Below, one piece after another: positions 31,426 through 41,687 of a stretch of 64,000 nucleotides of DNA (its first letter is position 1; each line of letters starts with the position of its first letter). The position numbers and the translations under genes were made by a program. This DNA comes from Nocardia suismassiliense (lineage in GTDB: Bacteria; Actinomycetota; Actinomycetes; Mycobacteriales; Mycobacteriaceae). The DNA lies in assembly GCF_900269665.1 (NCBI RefSeq), contig NZ_LT985361.1, positions 298,557 through 362,556 on the forward strand. The letters run 5' to 3'. The notes under the pieces are model-generated. The model saw only the letters and a program-made list of their open reading frames with translations. It did not search any database and was not told the origin of the DNA.

Positions 31426-32031
31426 ATGACCGACCCGCAGGACGAGCCCACCGCACTGCCCGAGATTCGCGTCGGCCACATCGACCGGGAGATCGCCGCT
31501 CGACAGCTGCACCTCGCGGTCGAGGAAGGTCGGCTGGATCTGCTGGAGCTGGATCGGCGACTCGTCACCGTCTACTCGGCGCGGACCACCGATGAACTGG
31601 TGGCCGTTACGGCGGATCTGCCGGTGGCCGCCGCGGCCCGCGAGCCGATCGAGCTCAGTGTCGGGAGCGGGACGCGTAAGAAGGGCGGGCAGTGGATCGT
31701 GCCCGCCGAGATCACCGCCGAATGCACTTCCGGGACCATCATCATCGACTTCTCCCAGGCCTTCTGCCCCCATCGCGAGGTGGTGCTGCACGCGTCCGTC
31801 GGCTCCGGCAGCCTCAAACTGATCGTGCCGCGGGGGTGGATGGTCGACGTAGATCGCGTGCGGGCCAAGAGCGGTGACGTGCGCAGCAAGGTCACCGGGC
31901 CGGTGCGGGCCGGTGCGCCACTGTTGCGAGTGGACGGTCGCGTCGGTTCCGGCACGCTGCTGGCGCGGTATCCGCGGCGACCGCGCCGCTCCTTCCTGGA
32001 ATGGTTGCGGGGCAAGCCGCGCCCGGCCTGA
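31426..32031 (+). CDS. DUF1707 domain protein
   Basis: A 201-residue protein. Residues 14-68 are the DUF1707 (SHOCT-like) module: IRVGHIDREIAARQLHLAVE, then GRLDLLELDRRLVTVYSARTTDEL. The C-terminal part (about 75-185) looks like a beta-rich repeat similar to the LiaF-type C-terminal domain (SGTIIIDFSQ, VGSGSLKLIVPRGW, VGSGTL). There is no membrane helix. GGGGGAG precedes the ATG by 7 bases. DUF1707 proteins are abundant in actinobacteria and often near stress genes, but the role is unknown. Confidence 0.82.
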   Translation: MTDPQDEPTALPEIRVGHIDREIAARQLHLAVEEGRLDLLELDRRLVTVYSARTTDELVAVTADLPVAAAAREPIELSVGSGTRKKGGQWIVPAEITAECTSGTIIIDFSQAFCPHREVVLHASVGSGSLKLIVPRGWMVDVDRVRAKSGDVRSKVTGPVRAGAPLLRVDGRVGSGTLLARYPRRPRRSFLEWLRGKPRPA

Positions 32032-32073
32032 CTCGACCGCATTGCCGATCCGACCATTGCGCTGTCCGAAAAA

Positions 32074-32088
32074 CAGAACTAAATTCTG
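32074..32088. promoter_or_regulatory. Inverted repeat at TetR gene start
   Basis: CAGAA-CTAAA-TTCTG ends 3 bases before the ATG at 32092. Its place suggests autoregulation of the TetR gene; arms are short. Confidence 0.35.
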
Positions 32089-32091
32089 GTT

Positions 32092-32646
32092 ATGAAGATT
32101 CGAGATCGGTTGCTGTTGGCAGCCGAGCGGCAGTTCGCGGAGCAGGGGGCGCTGGAAGCCACGCTGGCCCAGATCCGCGACGCGGCGGGCGCCAGCGTCG
32201 GCGCCCTCTACCACCACTTCCCGGACAAGGCGGACCTGTATCGGCAGGTCTGGGCGAACGCGCTCGTCGACTATCAGCAGCACTTCTGGGCAGCAGTCGG
32301 TGACAGCGCCGACGCCAGGGAGGGGATCACGGCGGGGGTACGGGAACACCTGCGCTGGGTGGCCGAGAATCAGTACCGGGCAAAGGTTCTCACCTCTGCC
32401 CGGCCGCCGGGGGTGCGGGAGAGCGACAGCAATCGCGAGTTCCTGCGCAATGTCGCGCGCTGGTGGCGCACGCACGCCGGATACGGCGTCGTGCGCGATC
32501 TGTCGTTCGATCTGGTGTACGCGCTATGGCTCGGGCCTGCGCAGGAGTACAGCAGGCAGTGGCTCGGCGGCGACATGCTCGCCGCGCCGACCGACGTCGC
32601 GGACGACCTCGCGGACGCGGCATGGCTTGCATTGCGCGCAGCCTGA
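32092..32646 (+). CDS. TetR-family transcription regulator
   Basis: A 184-residue TetR protein. The helix-turn-helix is at residues 4-52 (RDRLLLAAERQFAEQGALEA, then LAQIRDAAGASVGALYHHFPDKADLY). The C-terminal ligand domain is variable. No ribosome site is visible before ATG 32092, so the message may be leaderless or weakly translated; an inverted repeat abuts the start. It is 55 bp upstream of a thioesterase gene on the same strand, a plausible target. Confidence 0.85.
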   Translation: MKIRDRLLLAAERQFAEQGALEATLAQIRDAAGASVGALYHHFPDKADLYRQVWANALVDYQQHFWAAVGDSADAREGITAGVREHLRWVAENQYRAKVLTSARPPGVRESDSNREFLRNVARWWRTHAGYGVVRDLSFDLVYALWLGPAQEYSRQWLGGDMLAAPTDVADDLADAAWLALRAA

Positions 32647-32701
32647 AAAACGCTTCACCCCAACGACTATCGTGCTTCGGCGCGCGAACGAAGGACAACT
32701 G

Positions 32702-33139
32702 ATGACCGCGACCATCGATATCGACCTCGCCAAGAAGGTCCTCGCCGCGCAACCCTTCGCCGAGCTGGTCGGCACCGAGATCGCCGAATTCGGCGACGGC
32801 ACAGTCACTCTGGTGATCCCCATCCGCCCCGAACTCGGCCAGCAGTTCGGCTTCGTGCACGGCGGCGTGCTGTCCTACGCGGCCGACAACGCGCTTACCT
32901 TCGCCGCAGGCACCGCCCTCGGCCCCAACGTGCTGACCGGCGGCTTCACCATCACCTACCTCCGCCCCGCCGCAGGTCAGCGGCTACGCGCCGTCGCCAC
33001 CGTCACCGGCGCCACCCGCCGCCAAGCCGTGGTCCGCTGCGAGATCTACGCCGAGGACGCCGACAGCGAGCCCGTGCTGTGCGCGGTCGCGCAGGGCACC
33101 ACCAGGTCGGTCGAGCGCGAACTGACAAGTCGCGCTTGA
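32702..33139 (+). CDS. Hotdog-fold thioesterase (PaaI-like)
   Basis: A 145-residue hotdog protein. The central helix region FGFVHGGVLSYAADNALTFAAG (split at about residues 45-66) contains the HGG motif of PaaI-type acyl-CoA thioesterases; the acidic residue in AADNA is the likely catalytic position. Such enzymes hydrolyse aromatic or medium-chain acyl-CoA. GAAGGA lies six bases before the ATG. It follows the TetR gene closely and is ended by one or two hairpins. Confidence 0.86.
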   Translation: MTATIDIDLAKKVLAAQPFAELVGTEIAEFGDGTVTLVIPIRPELGQQFGFVHGGVLSYAADNALTFAAGTALGPNVLTGGFTITYLRPAAGQRLRAVATVTGATRRQAVVRCEIYAEDADSEPVLCAVAQGTTRSVERELTSRA

Positions 33140-33145
33140 TACCCG

Positions 33146-33180
33146 CCGGCACCGGGCAGCGCGGGGTTGCCCGGTGCCGG
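33146..33180 (+). terminator. GC-rich hairpin after thioesterase gene
   Basis: CCGGCACCGGGCA at 33146-33158 pairs perfectly with 33168-33180 around a 9-base loop, 6 bases after the stop. No T-run. Confidence 0.6.
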
Positions 33181-33259
33181 GTCGCCGCCGTGCAGAAGTG
33201 CTCGGGGCAGCGTCTGGCGGGCACTTCGCGGGTCAACGAAAGCTCTTGCACCGCAAAAG

Positions 33260-33292
33260 AAAAGGCCGGGCACCCCAGGTACCCGGCCTTTT
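33260..33292. terminator. Rho-independent terminator between thioesterase and lon
   Basis: AAAAGGCCGGG pairs with CCCGGCCTTTT around an 11-base loop. It has A/T runs on both sides and lies 8 bases from the end of lon, so it is bidirectional. Confidence 0.85.
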
Positions 33293-33300
33293 CTCCTTCG

Positions 33301-35721
<2,421 letters not shown>

Positions 35722-35740
35722 GTGTTCGACCCTTCCAAAA

Positions 35741-35761
35741 GTTGAGCGATACCAACTCAAC
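35741..35761. promoter_or_regulatory. HAIR-like inverted repeat (HspR operator) upstream of lon
   Basis: GTTGAG-N9-CTCAAC, containing TTGAG-N9-CTCAA, which is the core of the HspR-associated inverted repeat (CTTGAGT-N7-ACTCAAG). It lies 20 bp upstream of the lon start codon. HspR control of lon is established in Streptomyces. Confidence 0.65.
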
Positions 35762-35819
35762 CCCACCCCCAGCCCCTTTGTTCCGAACTTTTGCCACGTT
35801 CGCTGTCGGCGAATCTCAG

Positions 35820-36089
35820 CTAGTCGTCGTAGTGGCTGCCCACCTGCACAACGACGATCTCGGTATCGCTGACGTAATAGACCAACCGGTGCTCCTGGCT
35901 GATCCGTCGCGACCAGTGCCCGGCGAGCTGATGCCGCAGCGGCTCGGGTTTGCCGATCCCAGCGAACGGATCAGCGAGCACGGCGTTGATCATCTTGTTC
36001 GCCGCCTTCAGTACCGCGCGATCCCTGGCCAGCCAGGATGAATAGCTACGCCACCCCTGGGCGGTGAATGTCAGCTTTCGATCGGGCAC
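35820..36089 (-). CDS. yoeB: YoeB/Txe-family mRNA interferase toxin
   Basis: An 89-residue toxin. TFTAQGWRSYSSWL at the start, RAVLKAANKMINAVLADPF and HWSRRISQEHRLVYYV match YoeB closely; the Arg (of SRRI) and the C-terminal His (GSHYDD) correspond to catalytic residues of E. coli YoeB, which cleaves mRNA on the ribosome. The C-terminus differs slightly (SHYDD instead of the usual RYHY). It starts with GTG 36089, 4 bp after the antitoxin stop, in the usual antitoxin-first order. Expected to form a complex with the upstream product. Confidence 0.88.
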   Translation of the reverse strand: MPDRKLTFTAQGWRSYSSWLARDRAVLKAANKMINAVLADPFAGIGKPEPLRHQLAGHWSRRISQEHRLVYYVSDTEIVVVQVGSHYDD

Positions 36090-36093
36090 GCCA

Positions 36094-36711
36094 TCACGCC
36101 TTCCCTCGACGTGGATGTGCACCTCGGTGGCTCGTGGTCGTGTCGTCCGGCTCGTCCGCCCCCACCGACAGCAATTCATCCGTGGCGGCGATTCGATCCC
36201 ACTCATCCATAAAACGCCTGAAGCGATCCGCGGAACTGGTTCCGCCGACGTCGTCACCCAAGAATTTCTCAGCGATTGCCCACAGCTTCGCGCCTTGTAC
36301 CACCGCGTATCGCCGCGCACCCTCGACCAGAAGCTTGTCCGGAACGTCGTCGCCGGTCTCCGGTTCGTTGCGGAATGCCTTGGGCTCGATCGCCAAGATC
36401 ACGTCACCGCGCCGGAGCGTGAAAGCACGAGCCGGCCGTTCCGCCGCCGACGTCTCCTCGTCCGGGTCGATCAGGGCGTGAGCTTCCGTGCGCCCCTCAC
36501 GAGCGTCTCGAGCGGAGGCCAGCAGTTGCGCACCGCCGTGGGTCTGGAGCACATACAACGTCTCCATGATCGAATTCCAATCGGACTCGGCCATGAGCAC
36601 GGCGTTCTCACCGGTCTTCGTCACCACGGTCACTTGATCGTGGTCTTCATTGACCTTCTTCACCAGTCCGAACAGGTCCTGACGAACTGTGGAGATCGGT
36701 AGCGCTGACAT
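36094..36711 (-). CDS. Phd/YefM-family antitoxin with long C-terminal extension
   Basis: A 205-residue antitoxin. Residues 1-75 are a standard YefM module (LPISTVRQDLFGLVKKVNED, TKTGENAVLMAESDWNSIMETL), the part that binds DNA and dimerises. Usual YefM proteins end near residue 85; here about 120 residues follow, with LRRGDVILAIEPKAF, VVQGAKLWAIAEKFLGDD and a helical DRFRRFMDEWDRIAATDELL. The extension is in frame and has the codon character of its surroundings, so it is not a misread tail. ATG 36711 has GAAGGG nine bases upstream. Two related palindromes lie 20-62 bp upstream. Confidence 0.82.
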   Translation of the reverse strand: MSALPISTVRQDLFGLVKKVNEDHDQVTVVTKTGENAVLMAESDWNSIMETLYVLQTHGGAQLLASARDAREGRTEAHALIDPDEETSAAERPARAFTLRRGDVILAIEPKAFRNEPETGDDVPDKLLVEGARRYAVVQGAKLWAIAEKFLGDDVGGTSSADRFRRFMDEWDRIAATDELLSVGADEPDDTTTSHRGAHPRRGKA

Positions 36712-36732
36712 CGGCAATCACCCTTCAAAGTC

Positions 36733-36748
36733 GTACGACATATCGTAC
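36733..36748. promoter_or_regulatory. Antitoxin operator, copy 1
   Basis: GTACGA-CATA-TCGTAC, perfect 6-bp arms. Matches copy 2 at 14 of 16 positions; both share GTACRACATRTCGTAC. Confidence 0.65.
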
Positions 36749-36757
36749 ACCTACTTT

Positions 36758-36773
36758 GTACAACATGTCGTAC
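36758..36773. promoter_or_regulatory. Antitoxin operator, copy 2
   Basis: GTACAACATGTCGTAC, 25 bp downstream of copy 1 on the plus strand, with the TGTAC-type core seen in YefM operators. Paired sites fit conditional cooperativity in toxin-antitoxin autoregulation. Confidence 0.6.
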
Positions 36774-36825
36774 CACTTGTAGCGGTGGCCGGGAAACTCA
36801 ATGCCGGACACCGTCGCTGCCGTGC

Positions 36826-37392
36826 TCAGGCGCTCTTCGGGGCGTAGTGGAGGGCGGTGATGCCGCAGTCGAAGGGGGTTGCGGCGACGGTACGGAGGGG
36901 TTGGTAGGTGCCGGGGGCGAAGACGGGGAGGCCGGTGCCGATGGCGGTGGGATTGACGAAGAGGTGGAGTTCGTCGATGAGTTCGGCGGCGATCAGGTTG
37001 GCGGCGAGGGTGGCGCCGCCGTAGACGATGAGGTCGCCGCCGGGCTGGGACTTGAGGTCGGTGACGGTTTTGGTGAGGTCACCGCCGGCGATGGTGGTGT
37101 TGGGCCAGGGGGATTCGGTGAGGGTGTCGGAGAAGACGATCTTGGGGGTGTTGTTCATCCAGTCGATGGTTTCCTGGTCCTCGCCGTCGGCCTCGGTGCG
37201 GTTGGCCCAGACCGGGATGAAACCCTCGGCGAGGTTGCGGCCGAGCACGATGGTGTCGACCGAGGCCATCACGTTCTTGATGTAGGCGCCGACGTCGTCG
37301 GTCCAGGGGAAGGTCATCCAGTCCATCTCGCCGTTCGGGCCGCCCATGTAGCCGTCGGCGGTGGTCTGGACCTGGAGCTTGAGCTTGCGCAT
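36826..37392 (-). CDS. Dihydrofolate reductase/RibD C-terminal domain protein
   Basis: A 188-residue single-domain protein of the RibD-C/DHFR-like superfamily (YyaP/YwjB-type). MRKLKLQVQTTADGYMGGPN, VDTIVLGRNLAEGF, FSDTL and GGDLIVYGGATLAANLI are the family blocks, with the NADP-binding GG near residue 125. Substrate is unknown; it is unlikely to be the housekeeping dihydrofolate reductase. GGAAG precedes the ATG at six bases. It is upstream of the toxin-antitoxin pair on the same strand but separated by the antitoxin operators. Confidence 0.8.
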   Translation of the reverse strand: MRKLKLQVQTTADGYMGGPNGEMDWMTFPWTDDVGAYIKNVMASVDTIVLGRNLAEGFIPVWANRTEADGEDQETIDWMNNTPKIVFSDTLTESPWPNTTIAGGDLTKTVTDLKSQPGGDLIVYGGATLAANLIAAELIDELHLFVNPTAIGTGLPVFAPGTYQPLRTVAATPFDCGITALHYAPKSA

Positions 37393-37638
37393 GAGGTGCT
37401 TCCTTTCGAGGGGCGAATCCGGTTCCGAACCCGCCGTGCTGGTGTGTCTCTACTGTGCTGGAACCGGTTTACGGATTGTTTACGGTCTGCTGCGGATCCG
37501 CACGAACAGGGCATTCGAGACGGCCGGGTTCCCGGGGAAATGCTGCGAACTGGCTTACCGTGGAGGCGACTGCACCGCTGGTCGGCGGCAGTTTCTCGGC
37601 TAGAGCGCGCCATCGAGTGAGAACGCCGAGGGGAGCAC

Positions 37639-38181
37639 ATGAGCCAGCCGATCCGCACCGGCAACGACTGGAAGCAGGCCGGGCTGGTGCTCGCGGTGGT
37701 CGCGGCACTGCTCGTGGTCCCCTCGGTCGTCGCCGCGCTCGTACCGGTCAGGGAGACCGCGGTCGCCCCGGACAGCGAGATCGAATTGACCGCGCCGGGA
37801 ACGGAACCGGACACCGTCGCCTTCGGCGGGGTGGGCGGCTGGCAGCGCAGACCGACCGGCGACCAGACGACCGCCGTGCTCATAGCGCCGGATGGTTCGC
37901 GACTCGCGGTCAGCGTGATCGACGGGGTCACGGACTTCCCCGAAGCCACCGAGTGGCGACGAAAAGTGCTGGGCGTGCAGGGTTTCGACGCCTACTTCGA
38001 CGGCGGCGAGGTCACGACACCGAACGGCTTCAGCGGGCCGACCTGCCGCGGCACCGATAGGACGGGGGTCTGCGCCATTCTCGGCAACGACAATCTGGCG
38101 GTCACCCTGGTACTCATCGGCGACGACGCCACGCTGCCCGAGCTGGCCCCGGTGCTCGACTCACTGACGGTGCGCCGATGA
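37639..38181 (+). CDS. Membrane-anchored protein of unknown function
   Basis: A 180-residue protein with one N-terminal transmembrane helix (AGLVLAVVAALLVVPSVVAAL, about residues 14-34) and an extracytoplasmic beta-type domain (VAFGGVGGWQRRP, VSVIDGVTDFPEATEW, two cysteines at CRGTDRTGVC). GGGGAG precedes the ATG. The stop overlaps the ATG of the PrsW-type gene (ATGA at 38178-38181), so the two are coupled and probably act together at the membrane; the product could be a substrate or partner of the protease (inference). Confidence 0.72.
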   Translation: MSQPIRTGNDWKQAGLVLAVVAALLVVPSVVAALVPVRETAVAPDSEIELTAPGTEPDTVAFGGVGGWQRRPTGDQTTAVLIAPDGSRLAVSVIDGVTDFPEATEWRRKVLGVQGFDAYFDGGEVTTPNGFSGPTCRGTDRTGVCAILGNDNLAVTLVLIGDDATLPELAPVLDSLTVRR

Positions 38182-39222
38182 GCTGGTTCCAGCCGAAATC
38201 AGCGCTGTGGTGGGTATATTGCCTGACCTCGCTACTCGGCGTGGTCGGGCTCGCACTCCAGTTGGCTCCGGTCGCCGCGCTGACCTGGCGCGACATCCTG
38301 GTCGGCCTGCCGTTCACACTGGCGACCCTGGTCGTATTCGGCTGGCTGGTCCTGCATTTGGATCGGCTCCGCGCACACCCGGCGGATCAGGACACCCCTC
38401 GTCATGGGCTTCGCCTGGGGTGCGCTGGCCGGCCCCGGCATCGCCCTCTTCGCCAACGACCACAACATGCGCATCATTCAGAACCTGGCCGGTGACGCGT
38501 TCGCCATGGACTGGCAGGCCCCGATCTCCGCCGCGCTCGTGGAGGAGGCGGTCAAAGGGATCGGCGTCTTCGCCGTCGCGTGGCTCGGCAAGCCGCTGCT
38601 GAATCGGCCGATCCATGGGCTGCTGCTCGGCGGCTGCACCGGCCTCGGCTTCCAGGTGGTCGAGAACATCACCTACTCGGCCAACGCCGGATTGCTCTCG
38701 GCACAGCACAATCCGGCGAACGCGCTGCTGGTCGGCTTCGTGCGGCTGCTCACCGGGATCACCTCGCACTGGATGCTGACCGCCCTGGCGGGTATCGGCA
38801 TCGTGCTCGCGGTGGCCCGCGCGGATTGGCCGGTCAGGCGGCGCGCGCAGGTCTTCGGCCAGTTCTATCTGCTCGGTGCCGCACTGCATTTCGGCTGGGA
38901 CGCGCCGAGCCCGGCGAGCATCCCGGTCGGCTCGATCGCGGCGCGCACGATCCTGTACATCCTGATCTTCGCCGTCGTCTACACCTGGGTGCTGCGCACC
39001 GAACGGCACTGGTTCCGCGCGGTGGTGGGCTGGGCAGTGACCCGAGGGATCGCACCGGCCGGCGAACTCAGCACCTTGATTTCCCGGCAGAGCAGACGCC
39101 GAGCCCGCAACGCGGAACGGCTGGGTGGTAACTACAACCGTCGCAACCTGTTGCGCCGGCAGCGCACGCTGCTCGACTGGGTCCAGGAGACCGGCGCGCG
39201 ATCCGGTATCCGGGTGCCCTGA
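38178..39222 (+). pseudogene. PrsW-family membrane protease gene interrupted by a +1 frameshift
   Basis: The first frame (38178-about 38388) encodes an N-terminal two-helix membrane segment (WWVYCLTSLLGVVGLALQ; LVGLPFTLATLVVFGWLVLH) and then runs into spurious basic sequence. The rest of the protein continues in the next frame: RTPLVMGFAWGALAG and onward to 39222. Skipping one base near 38388 gives HPAD-RTPLVMGF, a smooth join. The downstream part has the PrsW signature: ALVEEAVKG, VVENITY, SHWMLTA and ALHFGWDA, with several helices. Internal ATG 38404 has no ribosome site. Either a recent disabling mutation, a sequencing error or recoding. Confidence 0.72.
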
Positions 39223-39226
39223 CGCA

Positions 39227-39943
39227 CTACGCGCGTTTGGTGATCACCACCGGCTTCGCCTCCGTGGGGACCGCACCGAACGCCGCGACCGGCACCCCGA
39301 ACGCGGCGGCCAGTATTTCGCGCGGCAGCGAATTCACGGTGGCCACAATGCCGATGTCGTCGTTGGGTTCCTGGGCGCTGGTATTGAAGACCACCAGCAC
39401 CTGCAGGGGTTGCTCGGTGCTCGAGTTGGCGAAGTAGTGGAAGAAGCCCTGCGGCACGAACACCAGATCACCCTGCTTCGCCTCGAAGGCGTCGTTGCGA
39501 TAGGTGCCGTCGGGGTGGGTGCCCAGAATCGTCCAGTCGGCCTTGCCGGAGATGATGTAGTTGAGCTCCCACGCCGTCGGATGCCAGTGCGGCTCGCGCA
39601 GTCCGCCGATCTCGAGTTCCACGTAGTACACCGACGCCTGCTGACCCGTCAGCACCGGGAAGGTGCCCTCATGGGCGCCGCGTAAGGTGCCGCCGTCGTA
39701 TCGGTTCGGCTCGGCCGAGGTGAGCCGGAACAGATGCGACTCGGTGTCGAGCTTCGTATTCGCGTCCGACGCGGGCGTCGCGCTGCCGTGCTCGGCCCTG
39801 GCCGCCCCGCCCACCGTCGCGGCGAGCGCCCCGCCGATTGCCGCGCCACCGAGGGCGGCGCCGGTGCCGATCACCCGGCGCCTGCTCAGCCGGGCCTCGT
39901 CGTCCTCGGCCGGTAGGTCTTCGGGCACTGGCTTTTCGGACAC
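39227..39943 (-). CDS. Tat-exported single-cupin protein (oxalate decarboxylase-like)
   Basis: A 238-residue protein with a twin-arginine signal (SRRRVIGTGAALGGAAIGGAL, residues 20-40) and one cupin domain at about 90-210. Metal ligands are His119, His121, Glu126 and His169 (HWHPTAWE...GFFHYF), the pattern of Mn-dependent bicupin oxalate decarboxylases, though only one cupin is present. It is likely a secreted metal enzyme or sugar/acid-binding protein; oxalate as substrate is unproven. GTG 39943 has AGGAGG four bases upstream. It ends 4 bp from the convergent PrsW-type gene. Confidence 0.82.
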   Translation of the reverse strand: MSEKPVPEDLPAEDDEARLSRRRVIGTGAALGGAAIGGALAATVGGAARAEHGSATPASDANTKLDTESHLFRLTSAEPNRYDGGTLRGAHEGTFPVLTGQQASVYYVELEIGGLREPHWHPTAWELNYIISGKADWTILGTHPDGTYRNDAFEAKQGDLVFVPQGFFHYFANSSTEQPLQVLVVFNTSAQEPNDDIGIVATVNSLPREILAAAFGVPVAAFGAVPTEAKPVVITKRA

Positions 39944-40156
39944 GCGACCTCCTGCGACGTCGGCGGTCCGCGACCGCACGAAGGGGATGCCATGCTCACG
40001 CCCAGGGCCGGCTCGGGCGCGCTCATGGTAGCCCCACGATGTGATCGCAACCCCTATCCCGCGCCGCGTTGACACTCGCTCCGGCGCAATGACAATGTTG
40101 GGGCCTTGATACCTCATACCGGCGGTTCCGCCGGTTCGGCCTAGGGAGATCCATCG

Positions 40157-41512
40157 ATGAGTTCACTCGCCGCCGGCGTGTTCATCGATTGGGAGGATCT
40201 GACAGGCCAGTCCAAGTTCGTGGTCGATCTGGTGACGTTCCCGATCTTCAGCGCGCTGGCGGGCTGGCTGACCAACTGGACCGGCGTGCTGATGTTGTTC
40301 TGGCCGGAACGATTTCGCGGCGTCCACATTCCCGGACTGCACCTGTTGTATCCGTACTTCCCGCGCCGGGTGCAGGTGCTGCCGACGTTCTCCGGCGACG
40401 GTCGCCGGCTCGGCTTCCAGGGATTCATCCCGGCCAGGGCCGAGAAGATGGCCAGCATCTGCGTCGACAAGGCGCTGATGCGGATCGGCAGCCCGCGCGA
40501 TTTCATCCACGAACTCGACCTGGACGGCATCGCCGACTATGTCGCGGTGCTGGCCCGTAAACAGGTGCAGCCGCTGGTCGACGAGCTGATGAACCGGGAG
40601 AACCCCGACCTGTGGCGTTCGGTGCCACGCGCCGCGAAGCAGGTCATCTATCAACGGGTGGATCGGGAGATGCCCGCGCTGTCGCGGCGCGCGTTCGAAT
40701 CATTGGGCGACAATGTCGATCAGCTCATCGACATCAAGAGCTTCGTCATCCGGTACCTGCAGGACAACCCCGGCATCCTGAAGGATTTGACCACCACGAT
40801 CGCGGCGCCGGAGCTGCGCTTCATGGTCCGGATCGGGCTGCTCGGCGCGCCGTTCGGCCTGCTGCTCGCGCTGTATCTGCATGTGCACCACCGCATTCCG
40901 GTGTTCGGCTGGGTGCCTGGCTGGGTGATCGTGCTGCTCGCCTCGGCGGCGATCGGCGTGATCGTCAATGTCATCGCGGTCAAGATGGTGTTCGAGCCGG
41001 GCGACCCGCAGCCCTGGTACAAGTACCTGTGGCGGCAGGCGCTGCTGGCCAAACGGCAGCCGCAGGCGGCGACCGACCTCGCGCACATCCTCGCCTACCA
41101 GGTGCTCACCCTGCCGAACCTGTCGAAGGAACTGCTCGACGGACCCAACGGCGACAAGACCCGTCAGCTGCTGGAACGGCTGATCTCCGACGAGATCCAC
41201 CGGCAGCTCGGCCCGACCACCTCGTTCGTCCGCGCGGCCCTCGGGCGCCGCCAGTTCGACAATCTCAAGGCGGGCGCGGCCGGGGCCGCCGTCGGGCTCG
41301 CGCCGACCCTGGTGGAGGACGCGGAGTTCACCCGGGAGCAGGCCAAGACCATCGACGTATTCGCGGCGCGCAAGCTGCGGCAGTTGACGCCGGGGGAGTT
41401 CATGGAGATGTTCTATGCCTCGGTCGAGCAGGACGCCTGGCTGCTCTATCTGCACGGCGCGGTGCTCGGGCTGGTCGTCGGCGCCTCGCATCTGATCGTT
41501 TTCGGCTGGTAG
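40157..41512 (+). CDS. DUF445 membrane protein
   Basis: A 451-residue DUF445 protein. It opens with a hydrophobic segment carrying the family motif ALAGWLTNWTGVLMLFWP (about 35-52), followed by FQGFIPARAEKMA; two more helices lie at about 225-245 and 255-280 (GWVIVLLASAAIGVIVNVIAVKMVF), and the last at the C-terminus. Large helical segments between them are cytoplasmic. DUF445 proteins are uncharacterised. GGGAG lies eight bases before the ATG. It diverges from the cupin gene across 213 bp. Confidence 0.84.
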   Translation: MSSLAAGVFIDWEDLTGQSKFVVDLVTFPIFSALAGWLTNWTGVLMLFWPERFRGVHIPGLHLLYPYFPRRVQVLPTFSGDGRRLGFQGFIPARAEKMASICVDKALMRIGSPRDFIHELDLDGIADYVAVLARKQVQPLVDELMNRENPDLWRSVPRAAKQVIYQRVDREMPALSRRAFESLGDNVDQLIDIKSFVIRYLQDNPGILKDLTTTIAAPELRFMVRIGLLGAPFGLLLALYLHVHHRIPVFGWVPGWVIVLLASAAIGVIVNVIAVKMVFEPGDPQPWYKYLWRQALLAKRQPQAATDLAHILAYQVLTLPNLSKELLDGPNGDKTRQLLERLISDEIHRQLGPTTSFVRAALGRRQFDNLKAGAAGAAVGLAPTLVEDAEFTREQAKTIDVFAARKLRQLTPGEFMEMFYASVEQDAWLLYLHGAVLGLVVGASHLIVFGW

Positions 41513-41523
41513 ACAGCGCTTCT

Positions 41524-41575
41524 GCGGCCTCAGCAAAAATACAAGCACGCGTGCTTGCATTTTTCTGTGGCCGCT
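41524..41575. terminator. Palindromic hairpin with A/T runs
   Basis: A 16-bp perfect palindrome CAAGCACGCGTGCTTG (41542-41557) flanked by A-run and T-run, nested in GCGGCC...GGCCGC. It ends the DUF445 transcript, and the palindrome could also be an operator for the gene at 41688. Confidence 0.65.
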
Positions 41576-41687
41576 GCGATGCTGGACCGCGACAGCACAC
41601 GACGTGGTGTGCGTGCACAGGCGTGCGTGACGCTCGGCGGCGACGACCCGCACGAGTCCGTGCACCCCGCGATGAGGCAGGGAACAG

